Notes: a model not told the origin generated them from the sequence alone. A stretch of 16,351 nt of DNA from Promethearchaeota archaeon (GCA_019058135.1 JAHLWE010000009.1:1-16351), one strand, 5' to 3'. Counted from the stretch's first letter, positions 1-8,663 are shown. Made by a program: numbers and translations.

Positions 1-133
1 CGGCTATATTAATGTTTCCCCAGAGTTTGAGAGTTGATACTCCTCAATTAATGATAAATCAATGCAAATAAAGGCAATAGATCTAAAAGTTTAGATATAA
101 TCGACTCAAATTTTTACAAAATAAGAAAAAGAA
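1..133. other. Window edge, possible 3' tip of a truncated gene
   Basis: No complete gene lies here. Short stop-terminated tails are open on the plus strand (one reads G-Y-I-N-V-S-P-E-F-E-S and stops at 35-37; another runs to TAA at 69-71). One tail is also open on the minus strand. None can be chosen from this sequence alone. A hairpin at 27-47 (TTGAGAGT pairing with ACT-c-CTCAA) and a 7-bp palindrome at 81-96 (ATCTAAA AG TTTAGAT) are the only structures. The two-sided terminator just downstream makes a plus-strand gene ending here plausible. Confidence 0.3.
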
Positions 134-190
134 AAAAAGTTTTGGCATGACCTAAAAGTAATAATTGCCAAAATTTTTATTTTTTTTTTA
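134..190. terminator. Bidirectional hairpin terminator with T-runs on both sides
   Basis: Bases 135-147 (AAAAGTTTTGGCA) pair with 166-178 (TGCCAAAATTTTT) through one G-U, giving a 13-bp stem around an 18-base loop. On the plus strand it is followed by a long T-run (174-189). On the minus strand it is followed by a T-rich tract (complement of 121-138). It lies just beyond the minus-strand channel gene that stops at 200-202, so it can end that transcript. Its symmetry suggests it also ends a plus-strand transcript entering from the left. Confidence 0.6.
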
Positions 191-199
191 TTATTTTTT

Positions 200-1319
200 T
201 TAATCAATTAATTCGCTTTTTAGATTCTCAAACGCAAAATATGAAGTTGAAAATGTCTTAACATTCAACACTTCCAATACTTCAGCAATTTCATCGTCAT
301 ATGCTCTTGAAATTATTTCAGGTTCAAGTGTCAATTTTTTTACATTTTGAACTATTTCCAGTATTTCATTAATATCTTCCTTAAGTGTTATGATAATCTG
401 AGTACAATCATGGATTCGTGCTTGGGTTAATATTTTTTTAGAAGTGGCACGTCCAATTATTAATTTTGTACCTAATAACTCCTCAACCTCTTCAAAGTCC
501 AATTCATCTCTTTCAAATTCAATTACTAAATATTCTCTTTCAGTAGATTCGAAATAATTTGCTAATCGACGAGAAAAATTATTCCAACCTACAATAATTA
601 CTAATCCTGATTTATTGACAAACCAACTTTTTATTTTTTCAAACGTCCATTTGGTTGACGAGAAAATTTTAACACCAAATCCTTTAATCAGTTTCTTTAA
701 TCTTTCATCGAAGATTCTACAATGAATAATGCATTTTTCATTTATTTCGCGTATTCTTTTTACTAGAATAATTGCTTGTTTAACATTATTATTTACTAAA
801 AACACTTCTCTACATTCTTTGATATTTACTAATTCTAAAGTTTCAGGTAATAAAGGGTTCCTAATAACAACAATATCTCCCGATTCCAAAAGGTCTTCCA
901 CTTACTCTTCATTTTCTTCGATCATAACATATTTAATCTCTTTTTCATTCATATATTCAATAATTCTAAGAGCTAAATGGGACCAACCGATTATAACAAC
1001 ATGGTTATTCATTTTTTTTGTAATTTTTTCAGCAGTTAATCTCGGATTGATTCGACCCGCGGATCTTTCAATGATAACAGCAAAAATACCTTGGCTTATA
1101 ATGATTGTACCAAACACTTGGTAAAATATTTCGAAAGTATTATCATCACCAAAATCTTTCATAAACAATGTTGCTAAAAAAAATATCTGTTAGAGATGCG
1201 ATGGAACTATACATGAGCCAATGAAATAAAAAACCTCCACCAAACCAGACTAGTATCAGAATTAATGGTACTTTAATTTCCCCTATAAAAATACCTAATT
1301 TAACAAGTAATTTTCCCAT
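200..1319 (-). pseudogene. Two-helix potassium-channel-like protein with tandem RCK/TrkA-N domains, broken by a frameshift and a stop
   Basis: Read with two corrections this is one protein of about 370 residues. An ATG at 1319-1317 begins a hydrophobic first helix (LILILVWFGGGFLFHW). A pore-like stretch follows (TLFMKDFGDD), then a second helix (GTIIISQGIFAVIIE) and two Rossmann RCK/TrkA-N domains, starting HVVIIGWSHLALRIIEY and GLVIIVGWNNFSRRLANYF. Such proteins are ligand-gated K+ channels of the MthK type. The frame from 1319 is lost at the A-run 1176-1183 (8 bases; 7 would restore it) and hits TGA. Further on, TAA at 904-902 interrupts the first RCK domain, and the next codon (GTG, 901-899) continues it in the same frame. 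The pore lacks the usual TVGYGD filter, so even the ancestral protein may not have been a standard K+ channel. Two independent lesions argue for a pseudogene, although the homopolymer lesion alone could be a sequencing or assembly error. It is divergent from sir2. Confidence 0.75.
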
Positions 1320-1418
1320 ATTTTATCTACCTTCAATAGATGATAATAAATAATTTATGGACATTACTTTAATTAAAGATATAGGGAACTTGAAATAATA
1401 GGATTCAATGCGATCGAT
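1320..1418. promoter_or_regulatory. Divergent promoter region between the channel pseudogene and sir2
   Basis: This 99-base AT-rich spacer separates two outward-facing starts. TATA-like sequence is present on both strands (for example AAATAATTTAT near 1347-1357). I cannot fix exact boxes. An upstream ATG at 1408 cannot serve sir2, because that frame stops within five codons, so 1419 is the supported start. Confidence 0.3.
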
Positions 1419-2186
1419 ATGACTTTACAAGATGATATTATGAAGACAGCGGAAATTATAGGAAAGAGCAACCGTGTAGTGATATTTACTGGAGCCGGTA
1501 TCTCAACAGAATCAGAAATCCCTGATTTCCGAAGTCCAGGAGGCTTATGGAGTAAATATGATCCTGATGTATATGCGAATTATTTTCTATTTCTAAAAAA
1601 TCCATCACCATTTTGGACGATGCATCATGAAGTTGTTGATATGTTGTTAATAGCTAAGCCTAACCCTGCGCATTACTCAATTTTTGAATTGGAAAAAATG
1701 GGAAAATTGAAAGCCATTATTACTCAAAATGTTGATATGCTTCATCAAAGGGCGGGTTCAGGAACAGTTAATGATGTTCCTATCTATGAATTGCATGGAG
1801 CATTTGGTGAATTATACTGTTTGAAATGTAATAAAAAATATAATCACGATGAAATAAAAGACCTATTAACAGAAAAGGAAAAGATTGTGCCTTATTGCGA
1901 ATGTGGGGGTGTTATTAAACCAACTACGATTTTATTTGGCGAACAACTTCCTTCAAAAATTTTATCTGGTGCTATTAACGCTTGCAATAATTGTGATTGT
2001 TTTTTAATGATTGGAAGTTCGTTATTGGTTACTCCCGCAAACCAAATGCCTTATTTCGCAAAAAAAAAAGGAGCAAAAATAATTTTTATAAATAAAGAGG
2101 ATACTTTTATGAATAATATAGCTGATTTCTTCTTAAAAGGAAAAGTAGGTGAAATACTACCAAAAATAATTTCTTATTTAAAATAG
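1419..2186 (+). CDS. Sir2-family NAD-dependent protein deacetylase (sirtuin)
   Basis: A complete sirtuin of 255 residues, the normal length for prokaryotic Sir2. It removes acyl groups from lysines using NAD+, giving nicotinamide and O-acyl-ADP-ribose, and acts in the cytoplasm. Visible signatures in order: GAGIS at 25-29 followed by PDFRSPGGLW (NAD pocket), TQNVD at 102-106, catalytic His126 in L-H-G, zinc cysteines 134, 137, 160 and 162 (the last pair as C-E-C rather than CxxC), and GSS at 199-201. The Tyr/Arg pair that marks class III desuccinylases is not evident after GGLW, so a deacetylase of the archaeal/class U kind is favoured. Archaeal sirtuins can deacetylate the chromatin protein Alba, but no target gene is seen here. 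The ATG at 1419 follows an upstream frame that is closed. The gene stands alone and diverges from the channel remnant. Confidence 0.93.
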   Translation: MTLQDDIMKTAEIIGKSNRVVIFTGAGISTESEIPDFRSPGGLWSKYDPDVYANYFLFLKNPSPFWTMHHEVVDMLLIAKPNPAHYSIFELEKMGKLKAIITQNVDMLHQRAGSGTVNDVPIYELHGAFGELYCLKCNKKYNHDEIKDLLTEKEKIVPYCECGGVIKPTTILFGEQLPSKILSGAINACNNCDCFLMIGSSLLVTPANQMPYFAKKKGAKIIFINKEDTFMNNIADFFLKGKVGEILPKIISYLK

Positions 2187-2363
2187 ATTGAAGAATTCTT
2201 TTATATTTGATTATCAAATTTTCTCTTTCAGAAAATTAACATTATTGATGAAAATATTTCTCTAATAATCAGTTGCTTTAAATATTTTAAAAAATATATA
2301 GATTTTAATCAATTTTATTGATAAATTTTTTAAAATCGACGAAATCAAATTTAAATAAAAAAA
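2187..2363. other. AT-rich spacer with terminator- and promoter-like sequence
   Basis: A short hairpin (TTTGA TTA TCAAA, 2206-2218) followed by a T-rich tract could end the sir2 transcript. A second small stem, ATCAAT TTT ATTGAT (2308-2322), and the tract AAAAAATATATAG near 2289-2301 (a possible TATA box for the following surface-protein gene) are also present. No coding frame is evident. Confidence 0.3.
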
Positions 2364-2372
2364 GTGAAAAAT

Positions 2373-5300
2373 ATGGTAAAGAAAATAAAAATATTTTCAT
2401 TTACTACATTGTTATCATTACTTTTGTTTACTATATTAAACGGATCATTTTCAATCGCTATATCGACGCAAGGTCAAGGTGCATCATTTGACTTGGACGA
2501 AGATGACCCAATTGCATTTGGAGCTATTATTCCAGACAGAAATATGTATACCGCTGTAGGTATAAATGGATTTAACCAAGGAAAATTTGTTCAGATGGAT
2601 TATAGTGGTAATCCAATCGCAACTGAAGAAATTAATGTTACGGGAGATGATATTTCTTCGGTTTATCCGTGGTATTTTGATGGTGGTGGTAGTAGAATAT
2701 ATACGCCAACATCTAATAATTATATTGATCCATGGGATGTCAGATGGCTAAATGTAAGTGCTTTTATTGCAGAAAGTGAAACTCTTTCGCCTTTCAATAT
2801 AAGTACAGTCTGGAATTATTATACAATGTCTGAAGGTGGCTCATTGAATGTCCACTTAAATTCTTCTATTCCGATGGTAATTGATATAAATATTAATTCA
2901 ATTGGTCCTAAAATATTAAAATATGATTGGTTGACTGATAATCCAGCTTTACCAACAATAGATTCAATTAATTTGACCTCTCCTTCTGGAAGGCTGGTAG
3001 ATTTTGCCCAAAGAACTGCTTCACATTTAATGATTTCTTCAAATATATTCAATTATTTATTATTTACCGCCCAAGATACAGGGATTTACAGATTATTATT
3101 GGATGCATATAATAATTTTCCTACTATTTTAAACCTAGAATTTCTTAATTTAAATATGGAATCATTAAATACTGGTGAAATTACATATGGTGGTGTTTCA
3201 GATGAGATTCCTACATTTCAAGATATGTTTGATATGGAATGGAGTTCATATTGGTATAGTTTCAGAGGAGAAAAAGGAGATAAGTTTAGATTAGACATTG
3301 GAAAGGATTATTTAGCTGGTGCAGTTAATATGGATATTTGGTATCCTTCTGCATCTGGATATATTCGACAAAAGGGAGTGTGGGGTAAAAATCTGATTTA
3401 TACCCCAGTAACAGGTGATATTTATGTTTCATTTTCTGAAGAAAATTATTATGATGCTTTTAGATATACCTTATATCTAACGAAGATACCAGTTTCTCTT
3501 TGGAATATGAGTATAACATTGGATAATACCATCAAAATATCAAAATATGAAACAAAGGCTGTAGATTTCACTATAGAAGAAGACTCATTTGTTAGAATAA
3601 ATTCAACAACTTACGAGAGCGGAGCACCTAATTGGGGGGGAATAACTGTACCTCAAAAGCTAATTTTTAAAGATGCGAAGAAAATTACTGGATTTGAAGA
3701 AATAGCTCCAATTGAAACCAAGGCCGTTGATGGTAAGAATTTTTATTACTATTATTTACCTAAAGGTGAGTATGAATTCACAATATGGAATACACAACCT
3801 AAATACGATGGCGTTTTACAATTAAGTTCCAAATTTGTTAAATTCAGTACTGCTAAAATCCCAGTAAATCCATTAACTTATCCAAACCATAATCCATCAA
3901 CATCTGCAGCAATTGAATTCACTCCTGATGAATATTATACAAGCCTTAAAGAAGCTCAATGGGTTGAGATTAATATTACAGAACCAGGACAATATAGATT
4001 GAATACCACAATGTGGACATCAGATAACTTAGGAGTTCTTCCTGCCACAGCGGTTCCATCTGCAGTTGTTGTATATAGTAATAATACAGGTATATATCAT
4101 GATTGGACTGAAGAATTACTTAACCCTATACTTTCTTTCCCCGCATTTCCTGAGAACCAAGTTGGTGATTGCCTTTTTATTGCCTATCCACAGAAATGGG
4201 CAGATATGCATTATGAATTCTCGCAATTTGGGAGTTTTAGGCAGGTTTCTCTATATATATGGGATGGGGAATGGAATAATCCTCTATCTTATACTGATAA
4301 TACCGTAGTTGGATGGTCGGCTTTCAGGCAAGATGGTAGTCAAGATATCAACATAAAAGATAATAATTTTACAGAGTGGATAAAGGGATGTGATTTTGAT
4401 GTTCCAGATATTGATGAGGATTTATATTATTGGATGGCAATAAACTGTTCTGATAATATTGGAACTGGATTGCCGTATATTCAACACTTAACACTGTCAA
4501 ATATTACAATTGATGGAGATGTTAATTTTTATCTTATAGGAGAGAGCGGTTATGAATATTGTGATTTTTGGGAACTTGCAGCGATAGACCAACCAGACAG
4601 TATAGATAATGGAGATGATGATTTTGTTATTAACATAAATCAATCTAACAATTTTGCCTCTAGTGAAACATGGATTTTGGATCAGAACAAAAATCATCAT
4701 ATGATCGGAATTGAGCCAGGTGCATACAAATTTTTAATAATTCCTGCATATTGGAGTCATCCTGGTCCAATAAAACTCCGTTTTGCTATAGAAAATTATA
4801 TGCCTTATGCTATGAAAACATCTTATAATATTACAACAAATCCAACTTACCATCCATGGGAAATAATTGATGATGTACTTGATCCAGAAAAACCATGGCA
4901 AAAAACAAATTATTCATTATATCCATATGGAGCAACTATTAAATTTAATAATACATTAGTCGATATTAATCAATCGAGTTTAGACGGTAGTAAAGTATTT
5001 GTCGAATGTTATGGTAATGCAATTGATTGGACTCAATTGGTTGTATGCATTAATAATATCAGTTCCTATGATCTCTACTTAATGCAGAATCTTACATGGA
5101 TAGACAATTTTGGACCAAATAATGAAATTAAGGCACTTGCTACAGGTGTTAATGATAATAGTACATTTGAATTTGGAGTATTGACTGATACTTTTACTCT
5201 TATCTTTGTATTTGATGAACTATTTGATAATGAAACAATTACCTTCAAACTTGGATTAACTCAATATAACACAATTCGAATCTTACCAGAAGCGCCAATT

Positions 5301-5417
5301 ACAACAGTTCCAGGTATTGATCCAGTTCTGCTATTAAGGATAGTAATAGTGGTATCTATAATAGCAGGAGTGGCAGTTGTAATCGTTGTAATTTTAAAGA
5401 AAAAAGGTCGAATATGA
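2373..5417 (+). CDS. Large secreted surface protein, C-terminally membrane anchored
   Basis: A protein of 1014 residues if started at ATG 2373. A GTG at 2364 in the same frame would add three residues. The ATG is preferred because GTGA, a match to the archaeal Shine-Dalgarno core, sits just before it. The N-terminus is a signal peptide (MVKKIKIF, then a hydrophobic stretch to about residue 28). The body is rich in Asn, Tyr and Trp with many N-x-S/T sequons. It seems built from beta-sandwich modules, e.g. WYSFRGEKGDKFRLDIG near 290-306 (recalling pre-peptidase C-terminal-type domains) and GDVNFYLIGESGYEYCDFW near 715-733. The C-terminus has PGIDP at 980-984, a hydrophobic helix 986-1008 and the basic tail KKKGRI, so the bulk should lie outside the cell. 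No catalytic motif was recognised. It converges on a second protein of the same architecture; whether the two are homologous needs a profile search. Confidence 0.85.
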   Translation: MVKKIKIFSFTTLLSLLLFTILNGSFSIAISTQGQGASFDLDEDDPIAFGAIIPDRNMYTAVGINGFNQGKFVQMDYSGNPIATEEINVTGDDISSVYPWYFDGGGSRIYTPTSNNYIDPWDVRWLNVSAFIAESETLSPFNISTVWNYYTMSEGGSLNVHLNSSIPMVIDININSIGPKILKYDWLTDNPALPTIDSINLTSPSGRLVDFAQRTASHLMISSNIFNYLLFTAQDTGIYRLLLDAYNNFPTILNLEFLNLNMESLNTGEITYGGVSDEIPTFQDMFDMEWSSYWYSFRGEKGDKFRLDIGKDYLAGAVNMDIWYPSASGYIRQKGVWGKNLIYTPVTGDIYVSFSEENYYDAFRYTLYLTKIPVSLWNMSITLDNTIKISKYETKAVDFTIEEDSFVRINSTTYESGAPNWGGITVPQKLIFKDAKKITGFEEIAPIETKAVDGKNFYYYYLPKGEYEFTIWNTQPKYDGVLQLSSKFVKFSTAKIPVNPLTYPNHNPSTSAAIEFTPDEYYTSLKEAQWVEINITEPGQYRLNTTMWTSDNLGVLPATAVPSAVVVYSNNTGIYHDWTEELLNPILSFPAFPENQVGDCLFIAYPQKWADMHYEFSQFGSFRQVSLYIWDGEWNNPLSYTDNTVVGWSAFRQDGSQDINIKDNNFTEWIKGCDFDVPDIDEDLYYWMAINCSDNIGTGLPYIQHLTLSNITIDGDVNFYLIGESGYEYCDFWELAAIDQPDSIDNGDDDFVININQSNNFASSETWILDQNKNHHMIGIEPGAYKFLIIPAYWSHPGPIKLRFAIENYMPYAMKTSYNITTNPTYHPWEIIDDVLDPEKPWQKTNYSLYPYGATIKFNNTLVDINQSSLDGSKVFVECYGNAIDWTQLVVCINNISSYDLYLMQNLTWIDNFGPNNEIKALATGVNDNSTFEFGVLTDTFTLIFVFDELFDNETITFKLGLTQYNTIRILPEAPITTVPGIDPVLLLRIVIVVSIIAGVAVVIVVILKKKGRI

Positions 5418-5453
5418 CTAAATTCAAAAAGATGAAATATTAAATTATAATTC

Positions 5454-5497
5454 TTTTTTTTTTTTCAATTTTTAATTAAAATAAAAGCTCTTTTTTT
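5454..5497 (+). terminator. T-run terminator of the plus-strand surface-protein gene
   Basis: A 12-base T-run (5454-5465) begins 36 bases after the stop codon, and a second run of 7 T follows at 5491-5497. Archaeal RNA polymerase commonly stops at such U-tracts without a hairpin. This is inferred from composition and position. Confidence 0.5.
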
Positions 5498-5572
5498 CCC
5501 CTTAAGTTGAAATATAGATCTTGGAGGGCACTTTATGTATAAATTGTATATTCTGATAAAATATTCCAAGCC

Positions 5573-5585
5573 AAAAAAAAAAAAA
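5573..5585 (-). terminator. T-run terminator of the minus-strand surface-protein gene
   Basis: Thirteen consecutive A on the plus strand (T on the minus strand) lie 33 bases beyond the stop at 5619-5621. Together with the plus-strand T-runs they isolate two convergent genes. Confidence 0.5.
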
Positions 5586-5618
5586 TTGAATTAAAATTTT
5601 GATGGTTTTCAGTAGATT

Positions 5619-7781
5619 TTACTTTGATTCTCTTTTTTTATAGAATTTTAAGCCTACAACGGCAATTGCAACAAACGAGATGCTTAGGATTATGAATATT
5701 GGATACCCAGGAATTATAGAAGCCTCGACGGGGGCCTCATAAGTTACAGTTGCTTTAAAGGTTCCTATATTTCTATATCCATCATCAGTACGTGAATCTA
5801 ATAGAATGTAATATTCAGATTCTTTACAAGTATATATTACTCCCGAATTATCTCCCCAGATCATTGCGAAACCGAAACATTTTCCATCTATTGATCTAAC
5901 ATTTGACTCATATGTCATAATAGAGGAGACTTCTGCTATGCCGGTAATTGCTTCAATATCAATGTAACAACAACAATCCAATGTCCCGTTTAATAAAGTT
6001 ATATCTTCACCTCTATTGCGATCATATTCTGTACCAATTGATATTGGTTCATTCCAATCATAAGACATAGTAAATGAAGTTGAATTTTGAGTTGGATATC
6101 CTGAACCTGGGGAACTATCATCAGCTAAGAGGACCCATGTTTCTTCAAAAATTGCCCATTCGGTAATATATTTATCAAGGTTTTTAGTTTTATAAGTTGA
6201 ATTTACAAATGTCTTACTTTTCGAACCCCATAGGAAATATTCTGGGATTATGCCCCCACCTGTGGGAGTTTCAAGTGTCAAGGTTGTCGTTGCATTATCG
6301 TCCATTGAGTTCATTAAAAATCCAACTACAGTATTAGTTGTATTTACTGGTAGTTTATAAATCCCCTCATCATCACTATCCGAAATTGAACTAAAACTAT
6401 ATGTTTTTGTTGTAGGTAGATCTACAGGCTGCTTTGAAGATTCTTTAAAACTGAAAGTTAATGATGTATCCGTAAAAGGGACTGATGTGTTGTATATTAG
6501 CGCATATATAATCAAATCAATTGTATCATTTGATATATCAAATTCACAACTTTTACTAATATGTTCATTCATGCCGTAATATCGTTCAAGAGAATCTCCT
6601 ATATCCTTATCATACCCGCCAAGCATCAGTGTCTCCATATTAGGCATTACTTCTCCATTAAATTTACACTCTCTAGGATCTTTTGGTGGAATAAATATCA
6701 TTGCTCCAGATTCAGATTTGTTTTCTGTTCTCATATTATGCATTCCCCCCCAATATATAAAGGGAAAAAATAGGGCAACATCGAAACCATTAGGACAAGT
6801 AACAGACCAGTCATATAAAACACGAGATTCAAGACCTGAAACATTTATTCCCTGAATTGCATCATTATAAGAAGACATGTTAGCACTATAAAAATTAACA
6901 TTAGTTGAATCAACTATAGGTGGCGAAACAGCTGGTAATAAAACTTCTTTAATATTGAGATCGAAGGAACAACCTTCGTATAACCAATATGGTTCTGCAT
7001 AAAGATAGTATATACCTTGACATAAGTAAAATTGCCAAATGCCAGCCTCATCGGTAAAGTTAGAATCCCCCAGATAGGCTTGACGTCTTTCGAGAGTCAT
7101 TCCCATAATATCGGGCTCAAAAATGGAAATTTGTGTACCATTTACTGTAGAATTTAAAACAAATTGATATAATCCAGTAGTGGTAATATTTAATTTTTTA
7201 TACTTGAAATCTTCAGAAGTTGCTAATGATGTACTCCAGGTCATCGCACTTGTTTCATCTACAAGAGTTGAAGTTACTTTTGATACTGTAATACTACCTC
7301 CTAAATCTTCCCAAGCGATCGAGCCATTTCTATCGGTTGGTGTACTATAACAATTGATTAATAGGTTAAAATCACGAATAGCAAAATAAAAAAAATCTTC
7401 TGAAGTTGCATTCCAATCTGTAATAAACCAAACATCCATATCAAAGGGATAATGTAATAAACTCGTTCCTTTCATTCTCTGTATGCCAATTCCACACCCA
7501 TCACATTCAACAAGATAATCCGGCCAATACAAGTCCGCTATGATGTTACAGCCTTCCTTATTTGTTAGTGTTATTTTATATAAATTATCTTTCGTAAAAT
7601 TAATTGCATATGAAGCGATATGAGTATCATTTGTATAAGAGAAAAATTGTGGTGCCCCTAAAGTCAAGGTAGTTGGTGTAGCAGCGCTTGATGGAGTTAT
7701 TAAAAAAAATATACCAAAACCCGTAATCATAGAAGTGCATAGTATAGACATAATTGTTAAAATTTTTAGATTTGTTCTCAT
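5619..7781 (-). CDS. Secreted surface protein with PGYP/transmembrane/basic C-terminal anchor
   Basis: A protein of 720 residues from ATG at 7781-7779 (MRTNLKIL). A GTG at 7790 would add three residues but is better read as part of a GTGA ribosome-binding core, as in the facing gene. A signal peptide covers about residues 1-34, ending near S-S-A-A. The body is rich in Thr, Ser, Asn and aromatic residues with many N-glycosylation sequons, as expected outside the cell, and seems made of repeated beta-sandwich modules. Unusual for such a protein are a C-D-G-C-G cluster at 93-97 and three adjacent cysteines near 603-605, possible disulfide or metal sites. The end is tripartite: PGYP at 691-694, a hydrophobic helix 695-714 and the basic tail KKRESK. 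This resembles archaeal C-terminal sorting/anchor signals such as PGF-CTERM in organisation. No enzymatic motif was recognised; a surface-layer, adhesion or binding role is inference. Confidence 0.83.
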   Translation of the reverse strand: MRTNLKILTIMSILCTSMITGFGIFFLITPSSAATPTTLTLGAPQFFSYTNDTHIASYAINFTKDNLYKITLTNKEGCNIIADLYWPDYLVECDGCGIGIQRMKGTSLLHYPFDMDVWFITDWNATSEDFFYFAIRDFNLLINCYSTPTDRNGSIAWEDLGGSITVSKVTSTLVDETSAMTWSTSLATSEDFKYKKLNITTTGLYQFVLNSTVNGTQISIFEPDIMGMTLERRQAYLGDSNFTDEAGIWQFYLCQGIYYLYAEPYWLYEGCSFDLNIKEVLLPAVSPPIVDSTNVNFYSANMSSYNDAIQGINVSGLESRVLYDWSVTCPNGFDVALFFPFIYWGGMHNMRTENKSESGAMIFIPPKDPRECKFNGEVMPNMETLMLGGYDKDIGDSLERYYGMNEHISKSCEFDISNDTIDLIIYALIYNTSVPFTDTSLTFSFKESSKQPVDLPTTKTYSFSSISDSDDEGIYKLPVNTTNTVVGFLMNSMDDNATTTLTLETPTGGGIIPEYFLWGSKSKTFVNSTYKTKNLDKYITEWAIFEETWVLLADDSSPGSGYPTQNSTSFTMSYDWNEPISIGTEYDRNRGEDITLLNGTLDCCCYIDIEAITGIAEVSSIMTYESNVRSIDGKCFGFAMIWGDNSGVIYTCKESEYYILLDSRTDDGYRNIGTFKATVTYEAPVEASIIPGYPIFIILSISFVAIAVVGLKFYKKRESK

Positions 7782-7790
7782 TATATTCAC

Positions 7791-7916
7791 TTTTTAATTA
7801 AATTTTACATTTAGAATTTCTTAAAAAAAAAATATGTTAAGTATATTTTATTCATTTTGTACTTTTAAAAATTATTATTTATTAATATTTATTAATTTTT
7901 AAAATAAAAAATTCAG
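7791..7916. other. AT-rich spacer upstream of the minus-strand surface-protein gene
   Basis: 126 bases of nearly pure A/T between two minus-strand genes. They probably hold the end of the zinc-ribbon gene transcript and the promoter of the surface-protein gene. Several overlapping TATA-like tracts are present and none can be singled out. Confidence 0.25.
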
Positions 7917-8663
7917 TTATCTTGGTAAATAAAACTTACATAGACCACACTGATATACCATCATTCTACGTTGAGGGCCTAATATCACAAAAGAGCGTTT
8001 CATTTCACCCCCACACTTAGGGCAATGTCTTTCGAAAGATTCCTTTAAACGAATTAATGTCTGAGAAATTGATTCTTCTAATAAATGTGTCTTAGTTGTA
8101 CCAGTCTGTTTGGCCGCTATTGTATCCAAATCGATTTCAGGTGACCATTCTAAATCAAATATATCATCAAATTCTGAGACATACTCGAATTCTGGAATTT
8201 CTTCAAATTCGATAACATCTCGTTCTTTCTTTTTACTTAAATCTGGCGAAATAATTGTCGGTTCTATAAAAATTTGCTTTATTTTTCTAAGACCTTTAGA
8301 AATTTTGGGTTTGATTTTAGAAGGTTTTTCTTTCAAAGTTATGATTTTTTGTCGTTTTTTCCATTGGAGATAGATTTTTGTAACTTTATTTCTCCAAATT
8401 GCATGACGCCCCGTTGAATCTTCAAAAACTTTCATTAATTTTGCTTCTTCCAATTCACTAAGCTGTTCGGGTAAAGGTTTCTTTAATTTTTGAGTTTTAG
8501 TAAGAGATATTTCCGGGAAAGAAGGTTTTTCTTTTGAAATTAACAAATTTTGTCTTTTTTTCCATCGGAGGTATATTTTGGTTATTTGTCCTCTCCATAT
8601 GGCATTTTTACCAGTAGTCTCTTCAAAATATTTCATAAGTTCAGCTTCGTTTAATCGACTCAA
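7917..8663 (-). CDS. Unrecognised protein with a duplicated WR/WKKRQ motif and a C-terminal zinc ribbon
   Basis: I do not recognise the family. From TTG at 8663-8661 it has 248 residues. Residues 4-38 and 71-105 are a clear tandem duplication 67 residues apart. Each copy has the pattern E-A-x-L-M-K, F-E-x-x-T-G-(K/R), A-I-W-R and T-K-I-Y-L-x-W-K-K-R-Q. A basic linker (106-132) and an acidic stretch (about 148-180) follow. The protein ends with a zinc ribbon: cysteines 214/217 (C-P-K-C-G-G) and 239/242 (C-G-L-C). This suggests a basic, nucleic-acid-facing protein, but the function is unknown. The true 5' end is unclear. The frame stays open upstream to a TAA at 8753-8751 without any ATG, GTG or TTG, and residues encoded just upstream (P-P-E-K-L) match those before the second repeat (L-P-E-Q-L). 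The conserved unit therefore begins before the only canonical start. Either the start is non-canonical or the 5' end has been eroded next to the insertion sequence. Confidence 0.7.
   Translation of the reverse strand: MSRLNEAELMKYFEETTGKNAIWRGQITKIYLRWKKRQNLLISKEKPSFPEISLTKTQKLKKPLPEQLSELEEAKLMKVFEDSTGRHAIWRNKVTKIYLQWKKRQKIITLKEKPSKIKPKISKGLRKIKQIFIEPTIISPDLSKKKERDVIEFEEIPEFEYVSEFDDIFDLEWSPEIDLDTIAAKQTGTTKTHLLEESISQTLIRLKESFERHCPKCGGEMKRSFVILGPQRRMMVYQCGLCKFYLPR

Noticed and set aside
729..1124. Plus-strand open frame opposite the channel gene
   Set aside because: It is antisense to a clearly recognisable RCK coding sequence and has no features of its own; it is a shadow of that gene.
1419..2186. 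Sir2 as a class III desuccinylase/demalonylase
   Set aside because: The Tyr and Arg that read acidic acyl groups in class III are not evident after GGLW, so deacetylase is the safer call.
2206..2322. Small palindromes TTTGATTATCAAA and ATCAATTTTATTGAT as operators
   Set aside because: Short A/T palindromes are frequent in such a background; they are noted only as parts of the spacer.
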